Assembly: GCA_902623175.1 (NCBI GenBank)
Contig: CACNSR010000007.1
Span: 45,636 to 109,635 of the forward strand
Direction of reading: 5' to 3'
Source: Halieaceae bacterium
GTDB taxonomy: Bacteria > Pseudomonadota > Gammaproteobacteria > Pseudomonadales > Halieaceae
DNA: 64,000 nt
The notes beneath the pieces were generated by a model, which was not told the origin of the DNA, made no database searches, and saw only the letters and a list, made by a program, of their open reading frames with translations. Each line of letters begins with the position of its first letter. Positions within the stretch are counted from its first letter, which is position 1. A program made the translations under genes and the position numbers. Positions 1 through 8,955 of this stretch are shown here, one piece after another.

Positions 1-328
1 CAGTCATAGCAGCGGCTAGACCAGTAGACGCGGTGCTAAGCCCCGTCTCCGGCACCACTGTCAAAGAGAGCTTTCCAGTATCGTTAGAGAGCGCCATTTC
101 GACCACTTCGTTTTTGGGTCGATGCTCTCTCAACAATGCCGCGCAGTCTGGAACCGGCTCAACATCTATACCGGTCCAACCGCGCTCATAAAATGCAAGG
201 CTTACCGAATCAATCGTCGGATGATGCGCACCAATGTCGATATAGAAACCACAATCAACGTGAGAAAGAGCTCTCCATAGCATTACATCCTCAAAATTTT
301 GAGCGTAGGAGACGAATCCACTGCTCAT
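1..328 (-). CDS. FkbM-family methyltransferase, N-terminal part only
   Basis: The minus strand from an ATG at 328 reads open to the window edge. It begins MSSGFVSYAQNFEDVMLWRA and continues with FYIDIGAHHPTIDSVS, the SAM-binding loop typical of the FkbM family, and GWTGIDVEPVPD, the acidic SAM-ribose strand. FkbM proteins O-methylate sugars and other small substrates and are common in O-antigen and capsule loci. The ATG overlaps the TGA of the upstream methyltransferase (ATGA), so the two are co-transcribed. About 109 codons are visible; the C-terminus lies outside the window. The substrate is not determinable. Confidence 0.8.
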   Translation of the reverse strand, partial: MSSGFVSYAQNFEDVMLWRALSHVDCGFYIDIGAHHPTIDSVSLAFYERGWTGIDVEPVPDCAALLREHRPKNEVVEMALSNDTGKLSLTVVPETGLSTASTGLAAAMT

Positions 329-1200
329 GGGTTTCGTAACACCCAATTCATGAAGTTGCCGTCCTCCTCAAAACTCACAATTTCAAGGCCTGCCTGCTCC
401 GCCAATACTTCGCGCGATTTTCCTAGAAAGAAAAACAAGTGGAAGCGAGTGAATTCAAACCGGTAATCGAAACATGGCGTCGCATGTGACATCAACGAGC
501 CAGGCTTTAGCACCGAGGCCATTTGCCGCAAATCATCAACTGGATGTCGAAGGTGCTCAAGCAGATTGTTTGAGAATATCCCGTCGAAGCTCAAATGATG
601 TATGTGCTCTAGTTTGGTCACGACACCGTCTTGTGGCATCGCAGACGAGTGAGGCTCGAAACCAAGGACATCCCATCCATCATGCCTCAGCCGAGAGAGG
701 CTGTGTGACCAATTACCCGCACCCCAGTTTAGGTATCGACCGTTACTTTCTGGCTGCAAGCCGCGGAACGCGCGGATTTCATCCTCTGTGGAATCACCTT
801 CGTCAAAGGCAAGGTAGTGCCACTCATATTCTTCTGTTAATGCTTCTGCGCTTAGCCGCATCATGGTGTTGCTGCCAAATATTACATCGCAGGCAGGGCA
901 CTGATGCCGCACTATCTCTCCGCCACCAAAAATGCAGTGAGTACGGAACTCCCTGAATGCAGATAGCTCTGACTCGTGCCCACAAAGCTCGCAAAGCAAC
1001 GAAGAAGGTCTCTCTCGCAACCCCTCAAGTCGCTGTATTTGATCCCACTTAGCGGAAATTTGGTGGCGCAGTAATGCGCGCTCGGTGTGATGCAAATGCT
1101 CTCGAGTAACCAACTTCGGGAACAGTTCCAGAACCCGACTTAAACCGGAGAGCACAATGCGCTTGAGCGATGAAAAGCTTGCCTTAACCCTAGTGAACAC
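325..1200 (-). CDS. SAM-dependent methyltransferase with N-terminal zinc ribbon
   Basis: 291 aa. A Cys4 zinc-ribbon-like element (CELCG near residue 70, CPAC near 103) precedes a class I methyltransferase domain. Motif I is degenerate, YLNWGAGNW near 157, followed by GFEPHSS as the ribose-binding acidic strand and FDGIFSNNLLEHLRHP, typical of Methyltransf_11/23 enzymes. A Cys-ribbon plus methyltransferase architecture occurs in sugar C- and O-methyltransferases of polysaccharide loci. The stop overlaps the start of the FkbM gene by four bases. It is divergent from the GT2 gene; the roughly 285-base gap between them holds no gene I can support. The exact substrate is unknown. Confidence 0.75.
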   Translation of the reverse strand: MFTRVKASFSSLKRIVLSGLSRVLELFPKLVTREHLHHTERALLRHQISAKWDQIQRLEGLRERPSSLLCELCGHESELSAFREFRTHCIFGGGEIVRHQCPACDVIFGSNTMMRLSAEALTEEYEWHYLAFDEGDSTEDEIRAFRGLQPESNGRYLNWGAGNWSHSLSRLRHDGWDVLGFEPHSSAMPQDGVVTKLEHIHHLSFDGIFSNNLLEHLRHPVDDLRQMASVLKPGSLMSHATPCFDYRFEFTRFHLFFFLGKSREVLAEQAGLEIVSFEEDGNFMNWVLRNP

Positions 1201-1485
1201 GATCCAACCTCTAAAACAAACTTATCGGCATAAGACCACCGGCACGCGATGCAGGGCAACGGAAAAATGTGCGCCACCACACCCAAGTTTGCCATCTCAA
1301 ATTGGCGGACTAAGCTGCCAATGGCGAACGTTTTCTACCAAACCCCTTTGACAAGAAAGATCCGTCAGCTTGGTTTATGGTTGGCACTTGGCGTGGGCCT
1401 GACAAAGTAAAGGATAACCTGAAAATGCTCACTCCATAAACTTATAGAGTTTTTTCAGGAACATACTGATCAAGAGAAAGTTAAG

Positions 1486-2238
1486 TTGGCGGCTTCACTA
1501 CGACACCCACAAGAACAGGCTGACAACCGTGCAAATGGCGTGATTGTCATCCCTGCTTTTAACGAGGAGGCCACGATAGGTGATGTCATTACATCTGCCT
1601 TTCGACACGCAGATCTTCCGGTATGGGTGGTTGATGATGGCAGCACAGACTCAACAAGAGAACGGGCTCTGACCGCAGGCGCCAGAGTTTTGAGCTTGCC
1701 CTTCCAGATAGGGGCATGGGGCGCAACGCAAACAGGGTTGCGGTATGCACACAAGCTAGGGGTCGATTTTGCCATCACGATGGACGCGGATGGCCAGCAC
1801 GACCCTAAATCTGCAAAAGGTCTTTTGGAGACGGTGGTCTCGGGAAAGGCCGATGTGGCGCTTGGCACTTTCGAGGCTCGCGGTAGCGGGTTGCGCAGAG
1901 TCGCATGGAAAATGATGGGACTGGCTTCGGGACTGGACTTTCGCGATCCTACCAGTGGTTACCGAGCGATGAATGCGTCGGCAATAGAGGCTCTGACCAG
2001 TTCTGCCGCCTCAATGCTTGATCATCAGGATATAGGTGTGCTTATTTTGCTGGTGAGGGCCAGGCTGCGCATCAGTGAAATACCAGTGAATATGTTTCCC
2101 AGAAAAAGCGGTCAGTCCAGGATTTTTTCAACTTGGCGAGTCGTATTTTCTTACATGATCCACACTTTGAGCTTAGCCCTTGCGAAGCGACAGTTAAGGC
2201 GTAATCAGCCCTCCAAACAGCGGGATACGGTTGCATAG
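1486..2238 (+). CDS. GT2-family glycosyltransferase (dolichyl-phosphate mannosyltransferase-like)
   Basis: 250 aa. VIVIPAFNEEATIG at about 20-33, VVDDGSTDST at about 48-57 and ITMDADGQHDP at about 95-105 are the nucleotide-sugar and metal-binding motifs (DxD as DAD) of GT-A fold family 2 enzymes, close to DPM1/GtrB-type polyprenyl-phosphate glycosyltransferases. No C-terminal membrane pair is present. The start is TTG at 1486 with an upstream AAGAGAAAG; no better ATG precedes the catalytic core. The small DUF2304 membrane protein follows 60 bases downstream, a frequent pairing that may anchor the transferase. Likely role: making a lipid-linked sugar for the surface polysaccharide. Confidence 0.85.
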   Translation: MAASLRHPQEQADNRANGVIVIPAFNEEATIGDVITSAFRHADLPVWVVDDGSTDSTRERALTAGARVLSLPFQIGAWGATQTGLRYAHKLGVDFAITMDADGQHDPKSAKGLLETVVSGKADVALGTFEARGSGLRRVAWKMMGLASGLDFRDPTSGYRAMNASAIEALTSSAASMLDHQDIGVLILLVRARLRISEIPVNMFPRKSGQSRIFSTWRVVFSYMIHTLSLALAKRQLRRNQPSKQRDTVA

Positions 2239-2298
2239 AACACGTTAAGCATGTGCCGCACAGGCACATATGGCTCAGAATTGGAGGGGCAACATTTA

Positions 2299-2667
2299 AT
2301 GATACAGACGGTCGCTACTTTATTCGGTCTCAGCTTGTCTTTGGTCCTGTTATTTCTAATACGCCGGGATCGTTTGCATATTTCGCATGGCGTGACCTGG
2401 GGGGTCGCTGTGCTATGTTTCGCGCTTCTTGGGTTTGCGCCAGGCTTATTTGATGCAATCGCCCGCGAGCTCAACATCATCTACGGCCCAACTCTGGCGA
2501 TTTCTCTGGCCATTGCGGCATTAGTGATAAAAGCGCTTCTGTTGGACATCGAGTGCTCCAAGCTAAGGGTAAAAAATCAGCGCCTTGCCCAGAAATTGGC
2601 CATGCTGGAAAGTGATCTCGCTGACCACCGCAATGCTACAAACAAGGCAACCAGCTCCTTAGGTTAA
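2299..2667 (+). CDS. DUF2304-family small membrane protein
   Basis: 122 aa from the ATG at 2299, chosen because GGAGGGG lies at 2283-2289 directly upstream. Three hydrophobic segments are visible (about residues 3-20, 32-50 and 60-80), then a charged, coiled-coil-prone tail (SKLRVKNQRLAQKLAMLE). This is the DUF2304 layout: short inner-membrane proteins found beside GT2 glycosyltransferases, as here. Function is not established; a membrane scaffold for the upstream GT2 is plausible. It ends about 54 bases from the convergent ABC ATPase stop. Confidence 0.7.
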   Translation: MIQTVATLFGLSLSLVLLFLIRRDRLHISHGVTWGVAVLCFALLGFAPGLFDAIARELNIIYGPTLAISLAIAALVIKALLLDIECSKLRVKNQRLAQKLAMLESDLADHRNATNKATSSLG

Positions 2668-2721
2668 TAAATTTTAACTCTGCACAGTGTTTCCGGTTCG
2701 CTACCAGGGTTTCACTTTGAG

Positions 2722-3414
2722 TCAGTCAAGTTCTCTATACCGAGCAATTATATTTCGAGGGTCGCCCTGACTAATGATGCGGCCCTCATGTAAAAGAATG
2801 GCTCTGTCGCATAACGCTAGAATTTCGTCCACGTTGTGTGACACAAATATCGTTGTCTGATCAGAGGCAATCTTTTCTCGCATTGCTTCATAAGCTTTTG
2901 CTCTAAATGATTCATCTCCCACGGCCAGCAGTTCGTCAAGAAGCATGACGTCTGGTGCAACTTTCATGGCAACAGCGAAGGACAGTCTGGACAACATTCC
3001 CGATGAATAAGTCCTAACTGGCGCCTCGAACGCATCGCCAATCCCCGAGAATGCTTTGATCTCATCCAATTGCGACTCTACGTATTCGCTATCGAACCCT
3101 AATAGCATCCCACCAAAGATCGCGTTGTCTCTCCCTGACATCACAGGATCAAATCCCAACGATAGCGTCATTAAAGCGATTGTTGTGGCGTCGGAGCGCA
3201 CCAACCCTTGGTCGGGCTTGTAAATGCCCGCTAAAGCCCTCAACAGAGTGGATTTACCCGAACCATTTTTGCCCACTACTCCCAAGGTTTCACCCTTGTA
3301 AACGTCAAAATTAACTTCAGATAGCGCAGGAACAAACATTGGTGAAAAAAGCGAGCGGCGCACTTTATATGTAAGTCCCAAACCCCTCACTGAGATCAAA
3401 ACCTGTGGAGTCAT
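2722..3414 (-). CDS. ABC transporter ATPase, polysaccharide export (Wzt/KpsT-like)
   Basis: 230 aa from MTPQVLISVRGL. Walker A GKNGSGKST, signature TYSSGMLSRL and Walker B VMLLDELLAVGD are all present, with the SRGRDN-region motif MSGRDNAIFGGMLLG typical of the Wzt/RfbE/TagH branch. An open frame extends further upstream, but the ATG at 3414 overlaps the permease stop (ATGA) and is where family homology begins. The protein ends shortly after the H-loop, so the C-terminal carbohydrate-binding domain of Wzt proteins that read O-antigen caps is absent, more like KpsT. It pairs with the permease at 3411-4187. Confidence 0.88.
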   Translation of the reverse strand: MTPQVLISVRGLGLTYKVRRSLFSPMFVPALSEVNFDVYKGETLGVVGKNGSGKSTLLRALAGIYKPDQGLVRSDATTIALMTLSLGFDPVMSGRDNAIFGGMLLGFDSEYVESQLDEIKAFSGIGDAFEAPVRTYSSGMLSRLSFAVAMKVAPDVMLLDELLAVGDESFRAKAYEAMREKIASDQTTIFVSHNVDEILALCDRAILLHEGRIISQGDPRNIIARYRELD

Positions 3415-4187
3415 TCTTCTATCAACCGTGCATAGCTGTCTTTGTAATGCCTCAACGCAAGCCAAGCCAGGAAGCCAAGCACCATGATCCAAATTACAAC
3501 CACTAAGATGTGGAATAGGCTTAATAGTGCGCTGCCGAGCAAGATCTCCCGATATAGCTGGATGAGACTTGCCATCGGGTTTAAATAAAAAATGTCCAGC
3601 CATTGCCCGGAAACGAGACTTTGAGCATCGTAGAAAATCCCGGAGGCAAGCATGACAGCTAACAAGCCTGTGTTCACCAAGAACTTCAGGTCTTGAAGCA
3701 GCGGTATTAGGGAGGCGACCAAGCAACTAACTGAAGTTACTAAGCCGAACTGTAGCGTCCAAGCTATCGGAAGTAACAACCACTGCTCTGTGACCGGAAT
3801 CCCAAGTATTAATAAAGCCAAGAGCAGGAAACTGAATGTTACCGCCTGCTTTATCGCGTCCTGCCCTACTACGACTAATGGGAAAAATGCCGGGTGTATC
3901 CGGAAGCTGTGCAATAACCACCCTGCACCGGACAGGCTCATCATTGCATTGCCAACACTCCGGGAGAACCAAGTCCAAGGGATGAGGCCAACTAGCAAAA
4001 AGGAAACAAAGCTGTCAGTTCCCTGACCCAAAAACACGCCAAAAACCAAGTAAAGTACAGCGGCTTCTAATGTTGGCTCTAAAATCCACCAAGCGTAGCT
4101 AAGCTGATTCTTTCCTACCTCTGAGCGCAAATTTAATTTTATTTTAGTTGCTAGCAGAGCCCAGAAATGAAAATTACGACTGTCCAT
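3411..4187 (-). CDS. ABC-2 type permease, polysaccharide export (Wzm/KpsM-like)
   Basis: 258 aa with about six hydrophobic segments. The N-terminus KLNLRSEVGKNQLSYAWWILEP matches the amphipathic entry helix of Wzm/KpsM/TagG permeases (consensus RYR.S.LG..W....P). NPMASLIQLYREILLG near residue 215 is the conserved C-terminal motif. It should form the inner-membrane channel with the ATPase encoded immediately downstream, exporting an undecaprenyl- or lipid-linked glycan. It is the first of two such pairs in this cluster. Confidence 0.87.
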   Translation of the reverse strand: MDSRNFHFWALLATKIKLNLRSEVGKNQLSYAWWILEPTLEAAVLYLVFGVFLGQGTDSFVSFLLVGLIPWTWFSRSVGNAMMSLSGAGWLLHSFRIHPAFFPLVVVGQDAIKQAVTFSFLLLALLILGIPVTEQWLLLPIAWTLQFGLVTSVSCLVASLIPLLQDLKFLVNTGLLAVMLASGIFYDAQSLVSGQWLDIFYLNPMASLIQLYREILLGSALLSLFHILVVVIWIMVLGFLAWLALRHYKDSYARLIEE

Positions 4188-4255
4188 AAGCTACTGTTTG
4201 CCCCATTGCAAGGGTGCGCACTTAACGGCGTACACAAGTGAGGCCATCCTTACAA

Positions 4256-5509
4256 TCAACCTCTCAAAGCTGCTTGGTATACTTCGGATGTCTCTCGAGC
4301 TACGTCCACCCAAGTTCGCGCAGCCGCATGGGTGCTGGCGTCAAAACCCGAACCAAATTCAGTATTAGAGATTATTGCTTTCAATGCGCCAGAAATAGAG
4401 GACACATCCTCAGGGTTTATAAAGAGAGTCTGTTCAGGCGCGAATTCGGCCATCGCAGAGCGCTCGCTGGTAATAACTGGGCAACCGCATGCAGTTGCCT
4501 CAAGAGCAGGCAGACCAAAACCTTCGTAAAGCGAGGGGAACACTAGGGCTCCTGCAGAAGCGTAGAGGGTTAGCAGCGTATCGTCGGTAACATAGTCCAA
4601 ATAGAGTGCTAAGCCATCCTTTACAAGTTCATCCAACATTTCATGTTCTTTACTGCTCTTCCACCCAGAAGCACCCACAACAATTAGAGGCCAATCGAAA
4701 TGACTTGCTCGCCTTCCGGCCCTAAACGCCTCAAATACCCTGAGGAGATTTTTACGGGGCTCGATAGTACCTACCGACAAAAAAAATGCTTTGTGACTCA
4801 GCCCCAGAGCATCTAAAGCGTGCCGGCACTCTGATTCATGTCTTGGACGACAGCGAGGGTCAGGAGCCAAGTGCACAGTACTAATCCGGCTGCTCTCTAC
4901 CCCGAAGTCGTTAACCAACTCGTCCCTTACGTGGAATGAATCAGTGATCACGTGCGCCTTACCCTCAATTGCCGAGTGAATGCCGTCCTCACACAACACC
5001 ACCATTTGTTTCCTGTGAAACTGAGGGAAACGGATAGTGGATAAGTCATGGATAGTAATCACTTGTGCACCGGCAAAGTGAGGCATTATGAAGTTTGGGG
5101 AATGGTAAAGGTGGCTATCTGCGAGAGGTCTCAACCTACGTTCTGCCATCGCGCCTGACACGGACTGATAAACCATAGACGCGTAATATGAGCGAGAGGC
5201 GAATGCCCTTGCAGACGCTGCTAAACTGCCCGAACGCTCCCGAATTTTTTTGTCGGCCAAACCTTTAGCATCCTCGCCGCTTGGATCATCGCGCTTTAAC
5301 ACACCCGCATCTAGAAAGCTCAGGTCGCCCCAAAGCTTCAAATCATCGACAATCTGCGAGGCGACAAGTGCTCTGGCCAATTCGTAGGTATAACGCCCAA
5401 TGCCAGTGAGGCGACCCAACAATGGAGCACCGCCTAAAACGACATTCAGCGGGCCAGCGGGGCATTCGGGCACGATCACATCAGTAGCAGGCCTGTGTTC
5501 GGTATGCAT
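4256..5509 (-). CDS. GT4-family glycosyltransferase
   Basis: 417 aa GT-B fold enzyme. The N-terminal half has GIGRYTYELARAL (about 37-49), the donor-independent Gly-rich loop. The C-terminal half has SVGTIEPRKNLLRVFEAF and PSLYEGFGLPALEATACGCPVI, the E-x7-E nucleotide-sugar motif of family 4 (mannosyl/rhamnosyltransferase-like). Its ATG at 5509 abuts the TAA of the upstream ATPase with no gap, so it is translationally linked to the second export pair. The donor sugar cannot be assigned. The 68 bases to the next gene downstream show no clear terminator. Confidence 0.85.
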   Translation of the reverse strand: MHTEHRPATDVIVPECPAGPLNVVLGGAPLLGRLTGIGRYTYELARALVASQIVDDLKLWGDLSFLDAGVLKRDDPSGEDAKGLADKKIRERSGSLAASARAFASRSYYASMVYQSVSGAMAERRLRPLADSHLYHSPNFIMPHFAGAQVITIHDLSTIRFPQFHRKQMVVLCEDGIHSAIEGKAHVITDSFHVRDELVNDFGVESSRISTVHLAPDPRCRPRHESECRHALDALGLSHKAFFLSVGTIEPRKNLLRVFEAFRAGRRASHFDWPLIVVGASGWKSSKEHEMLDELVKDGLALYLDYVTDDTLLTLYASAGALVFPSLYEGFGLPALEATACGCPVITSERSAMAEFAPEQTLFINPEDVSSISGALKAIISNTEFGSGFDASTHAAARTWVDVARETSEVYQAALRG

Positions 5510-6199
5510 TTAGCGCGACGTCACTGTGCTACGTTGGTATACCTCTAAGACATCATTTATAGCCCCCGATGCCGAGATCTCGCCTCTTTCCATGAGTATC
5601 GCAGTGTCGGCCAAGCTCCTTATTTGACCAAGGTTGTGGCTGACAATGATGGCAGCTCGCTCGGGCGATAGTTGCTCCTCCAAGGCCTGCTTTGCTTTTT
5701 CTCTAAAGACACTGTCACCGACACTCAAAACTTCATCTATTAAAAGGACCCGGGACTGATTCAGTAGCGCCGAGCCGAAAGCAAGCCGAGCTCGCATACC
5801 TGTTGAATAGAATTTAACAGGCTGGTCAAAAAAACTTCCCAATTCACAAAAACTCTCAATCTCATTCAGGCAAGATGATGCAGCTTTAGAAGATAAACCC
5901 ATCAGCAGACACGACAGATAGGCGTTATCTCGGCCCGATAAATCTGGCCTAAATCCGAGGCCTAGAGTCAACAGAGATGCTGTCACATTGGGGGCCCATT
6001 CAACCTGGCCAGTCTCTGGCTCGAAGATCTTCGCCATTATTTTGAGGAGCGTGGATTTTCCTGAGCCGTTGGCACCCAAAACCCCGACACGATCGCCAGC
6101 AGCGATTTGCAGGCTAATGCTAGACAAAGCGTCGTATCGAATATTTGCTCCCATGTCGAACGACAGGGAGACGTTATCTAGCATGAGAAGATGCGTCAT
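5510..6199 (-). CDS. ABC transporter ATPase, polysaccharide export, second copy
   Basis: 229 aa from MTHLLMLDNVSLSF at 6199, whose ATG overlaps the permease TGA; an open frame upstream of it has no homology. Walker A GANGSGKST, DLSGRDNAYLSCLLMG, signature YSTGMRARLAFG and Walker B RVLLIDEVLSVGD are visible. As with the copy at 2722, there is no C-terminal carbohydrate-recognition domain. It differs clearly from that copy in sequence, so this is not a recent duplication. It sits between its permease and the GT4 gene in one compact operon. Confidence 0.88.
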   Translation of the reverse strand: MTHLLMLDNVSLSFDMGANIRYDALSSISLQIAAGDRVGVLGANGSGKSTLLKIMAKIFEPETGQVEWAPNVTASLLTLGLGFRPDLSGRDNAYLSCLLMGLSSKAASSCLNEIESFCELGSFFDQPVKFYSTGMRARLAFGSALLNQSRVLLIDEVLSVGDSVFREKAKQALEEQLSPERAAIIVSHNLGQIRSLADTAILMERGEISASGAINDVLEVYQRSTVTSR

Positions 6200-6972
6200 C
6201 GACTCAAAACTCGTAAAGCAATCCGAGCTTGAAAAATTCGATATGCCCCGACAGCTATGGTGAGCAGGAAAAGACTCTGACACAACAAAACGGACATAAG
6301 ATCTGCCTTTGGCATTGACCCAAGCAGTAATATTTGGCGGTAAGCATCGATCAGCGTGGCCAGCGGATTTAAGAACAGCAGCCATCGTCTCACATCTGCG
6401 TCGGCGACAGCATTCACGTCCCAGAAAACGCCTGAGACAAACAATAAAAACATCATCCCTAGCTGAATCAAATGCTGAAAGTCTTTATGCCAACAAACCA
6501 TCAAGGCCGCCAACAAACCGACGCCAGAAATCAAAATCATCTGAACAACCATCAAGGGCAAGAGCCAAAACCAATAATGAAATTGCCCCTTGCCCGAGAA
6601 AAAAAGCAGAACTAACAGAATAGAGAAGACCGCTAGTTGCCGGTAAAGGCCTTGTTGGACTGCCGCCAAGGGAAAAACCGCTTTACTAATTGTGACTTGC
6701 GCAATGAGGCCTTTATTGTTCTCTATGCTGGAAGACGCCTGCACAACACTTTTAGAGAACCAAATGAAAGTTAGCTTGCCAACAGCCAGGAAATAGAGGT
6801 AACCGGGCTGACGGCTTTCAAGCAACAGCTGAAACACGATGTAAAAAACCGCGACATAAAGAGCCGGTTCCAGGAGCCACCAAAGGTATCCTAGGTAAAA
6901 CTGCCTCGCCTCGCCCCTCAAATGGAATCTTGCGAGAGTATCAATTAGCGTTAGGTATTGAATCGTGGTCAA
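6196..6972 (-). CDS. ABC-2 type permease, polysaccharide export, second copy
   Basis: 258 aa with six predicted membrane segments. FHLRGEARQFYLGYLWWLLE near the N-terminus and NPLATLIDAYRQILLLG near residue 215 are the Wzm/KpsM hallmarks. It is the first gene of the operon permease-ATPase-GT4-permease-ATPase running left on the minus strand. The overlaps (4-base ATGA, zero-gap, 4-base ATGA) suggest tight co-translation. Two non-identical transporters in one locus imply two exported glycans or subunits; that is inference. Confidence 0.87.
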   Translation of the reverse strand: MTTIQYLTLIDTLARFHLRGEARQFYLGYLWWLLEPALYVAVFYIVFQLLLESRQPGYLYFLAVGKLTFIWFSKSVVQASSSIENNKGLIAQVTISKAVFPLAAVQQGLYRQLAVFSILLVLLFFSGKGQFHYWFWLLPLMVVQMILISGVGLLAALMVCWHKDFQHLIQLGMMFLLFVSGVFWDVNAVADADVRRWLLFLNPLATLIDAYRQILLLGSMPKADLMSVLLCQSLFLLTIAVGAYRIFQARIALRVLSR

Positions 6973-7067
6973 CTGAATCTCTAGTGAATAACGAAGCGGA
7001 TGCTGCTGGATGAACCTTGCAATCGAGAAGCTGGGCGCAGTCTTTTATGCTAGCACGCTAGTTCTCT

Positions 7068-7874
7068 GTGAGTAGAAACGCCCCAAGGCACCACCCACGG
7101 AAGAGATTCGGCCAGAACTTTCTGCGCGATGAATCGACCATCGAAGCGATCGCGCGCGCGATCGCGCCTGATGATTCTGACCATATTGTTGAAATCGGGC
7201 CAGGAGAGGGTGCCCTCACCCAAGCACTTATTAGCGGCGAATGGCGGCTAGACGCCATAGAGCTCGATCGTGATCTCCGCACCCGCCTTTTGGCCGCCTT
7301 CAGCACCTATCCAGGATTTACGCTACATAGCGCTGATGCGCTAGATTTTGATTTTGCTTCATTGGCAACGGATGGCACCCGCCTGCGGGTGGTAGGCAAC
7401 CTGCCGTACAACATCTCAACGTCAATAATTTTCAAATTGCTGGAGCAGACACCGATCATCAAGGACATGCACTTTATGCTCCAACTAGAGGTCGTGGAGC
7501 GATTGGCGGCCTCACCCGGAAGCAAAGATTGGGGCCGTCTGGGCGTGATGGCGCAGTTTCGGTGTGAGGTAGAGTCACTTTTTGAGGTGCCTCCTGAGGC
7601 ATTTTATCCTCCGCCTAAAGTGCGGTCAGCTGTTGTGCGGCTCACGCCGCACCCCGAGCCACCGGGCCCGAACGTAGATCCAGCATATCTTGCGCGCGTT
7701 GTTACGCAGGCTTTTTCGCAGCGCCGCAAGACGCTGCGCAATAACTTCAAAGGCACGATGGAAGACAACGATTTCGGGGGGCTCGCAATAGACCCCAGCG
7801 CGCGGGCTGAAACGCTTTCAATTGCAGACTTCGTTGCGATCGCAACGCACTTGCACGGCTTACCGCAGGACTAG
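7068..7874 (+). CDS. rsmA: 16S rRNA (A1518/A1519-N6) dimethyltransferase
   Basis: 268 aa. PRKRFGQNFLRD at the N-terminus, IVEIGPGEGALTQAL (motif I, about 40-54), IELDRDL and VGNLPYNIST (the NLPY catalytic motif, near 108) identify RsmA/KsgA, which dimethylates two adenines of helix 45 late in 30S maturation. The start is the GTG at 7068. About 95 bases separate it from the divergent polysaccharide operon, marking a switch from AT-richer accessory DNA to core genes. apaH follows at 161 bases; the apaG gene that usually lies between them in Gammaproteobacteria is missing. Confidence 0.96.
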   Translation: MSRNAPRHHPRKRFGQNFLRDESTIEAIARAIAPDDSDHIVEIGPGEGALTQALISGEWRLDAIELDRDLRTRLLAAFSTYPGFTLHSADALDFDFASLATDGTRLRVVGNLPYNISTSIIFKLLEQTPIIKDMHFMLQLEVVERLAASPGSKDWGRLGVMAQFRCEVESLFEVPPEAFYPPPKVRSAVVRLTPHPEPPGPNVDPAYLARVVTQAFSQRRKTLRNNFKGTMEDNDFGGLAIDPSARAETLSIADFVAIATHLHGLPQD

Positions 7875-8035
7875 AACCATCACCAGCTGACGTGCCTTCG
7901 CGAAAAGCGCTGAGGGCTCAAAGACCCGGACCGTGCGCCCTACCTCAGCCAATGCAAAATAAAAAGTCTTTATCCCAAAATTTAAAGATGCCTACACTGC
8001 CCGCCTGACCAGATACAATTTTTTTACCACGCGAT

Positions 8036-8866
8036 ATGAGCACCTACGTTGTCGGCGATATACAAGGTTGTTTTGAGCCGTTCCAGTGCTTGCTGGAGCG
8101 AGTGAAATTCAATCCTGATAAGGACCGCCTCTGGAGCGTGGGTGACTTGATCAACCGGGGCCCTGGCAACATTGAAGTGCTGCGTTGGTTCTATGCCCAC
8201 CGCGACAACGTCGCCATGGTACTGGGCAATCACGATCTGCACTTAATGGCTGTCTCCTGTGGTGCCCGAAAACCTAGCCGCAAAGACAACCTCGAGGACA
8301 TTCTTGATGCCCCCGATCGCGAGCAGCTGATAGAGTGGCTCCACTTTCAGCCACTCGCCCACTGCGAGGACGGGGTGACGATGGTCCACGCGGGCATTCC
8401 GCCCATTTGGACCGTGCAGGACACATTGGATCGCGCCTGGGAGGTCGAAAACGCCTTGCAGAGCGCGCGGTGCGAGGAGTTCCTGACAGAGATGTATGGT
8501 AACGACCCCCACGTCTGGGACGACAGCCTAAACGGCATGACGCGGCTGCGCGTGATCACCAACTACCTCACCCGCATGCGCTACTGCACCCGCAAGGGTA
8601 AGCTCGATTTAGTCAGTAAAGGGCCACAGCCCATTCCCGGCGCAGTGGTAGGCAAAAAAGTCGCGCCCTGGTTTAGCCATAAACGCCGCCTCACCAAAGG
8701 TCAGACCATTATCTTTGGACACTGGGCATCGCTAGAGGGTATGACAGACGACCCCGAGGTGATTGGTTTAGATACGGGTTGCGTGTGGGGTAATGCGCTG
8801 ACCTTTTACGAGCTCGAGACGGGTAGAAGGGTCACCTGCGAGTGCGCAAAATCTACCCATCTTTAA
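8036..8866 (+). CDS. apaH: Bis(5'-nucleosyl)-tetraphosphatase, symmetrical
   Basis: 276 aa metallophosphoesterase. YVVGDIQGC at residues 4-12, WSVGDLINRGP near 35-45, MVLGNHDLHL near 62-71 and MVHAGIPP near 119 are the metal ligands of the ApaH family, which splits Ap4A into two ADP and also removes Np4 caps from RNA. Length matches the family (about 270-280). The start is an ATG at 8036; the 161 bases upstream show only an AT-rich patch before the start. Confidence 0.95.
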   Translation: MSTYVVGDIQGCFEPFQCLLERVKFNPDKDRLWSVGDLINRGPGNIEVLRWFYAHRDNVAMVLGNHDLHLMAVSCGARKPSRKDNLEDILDAPDREQLIEWLHFQPLAHCEDGVTMVHAGIPPIWTVQDTLDRAWEVENALQSARCEEFLTEMYGNDPHVWDDSLNGMTRLRVITNYLTRMRYCTRKGKLDLVSKGPQPIPGAVVGKKVAPWFSHKRRLTKGQTIIFGHWASLEGMTDDPEVIGLDTGCVWGNALTFYELETGRRVTCECAKSTHL

Positions 8867-8955
8867 TGTGCTCAAAGAAAAAGCACTTGAATCTCTTGGG
8901 CGGAGCCGATGGCCGCAGCTGGCGCGCTACCGAGCGAAAGCAGTAGAGTCAGCCC

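Noticed and set aside
1348..1379. TTGACA upstream of the GT2 gene as a promoter.
   Set aside because: No good -10 box at 16-18 bases; the only AT-rich hexamer is 20 bases away.
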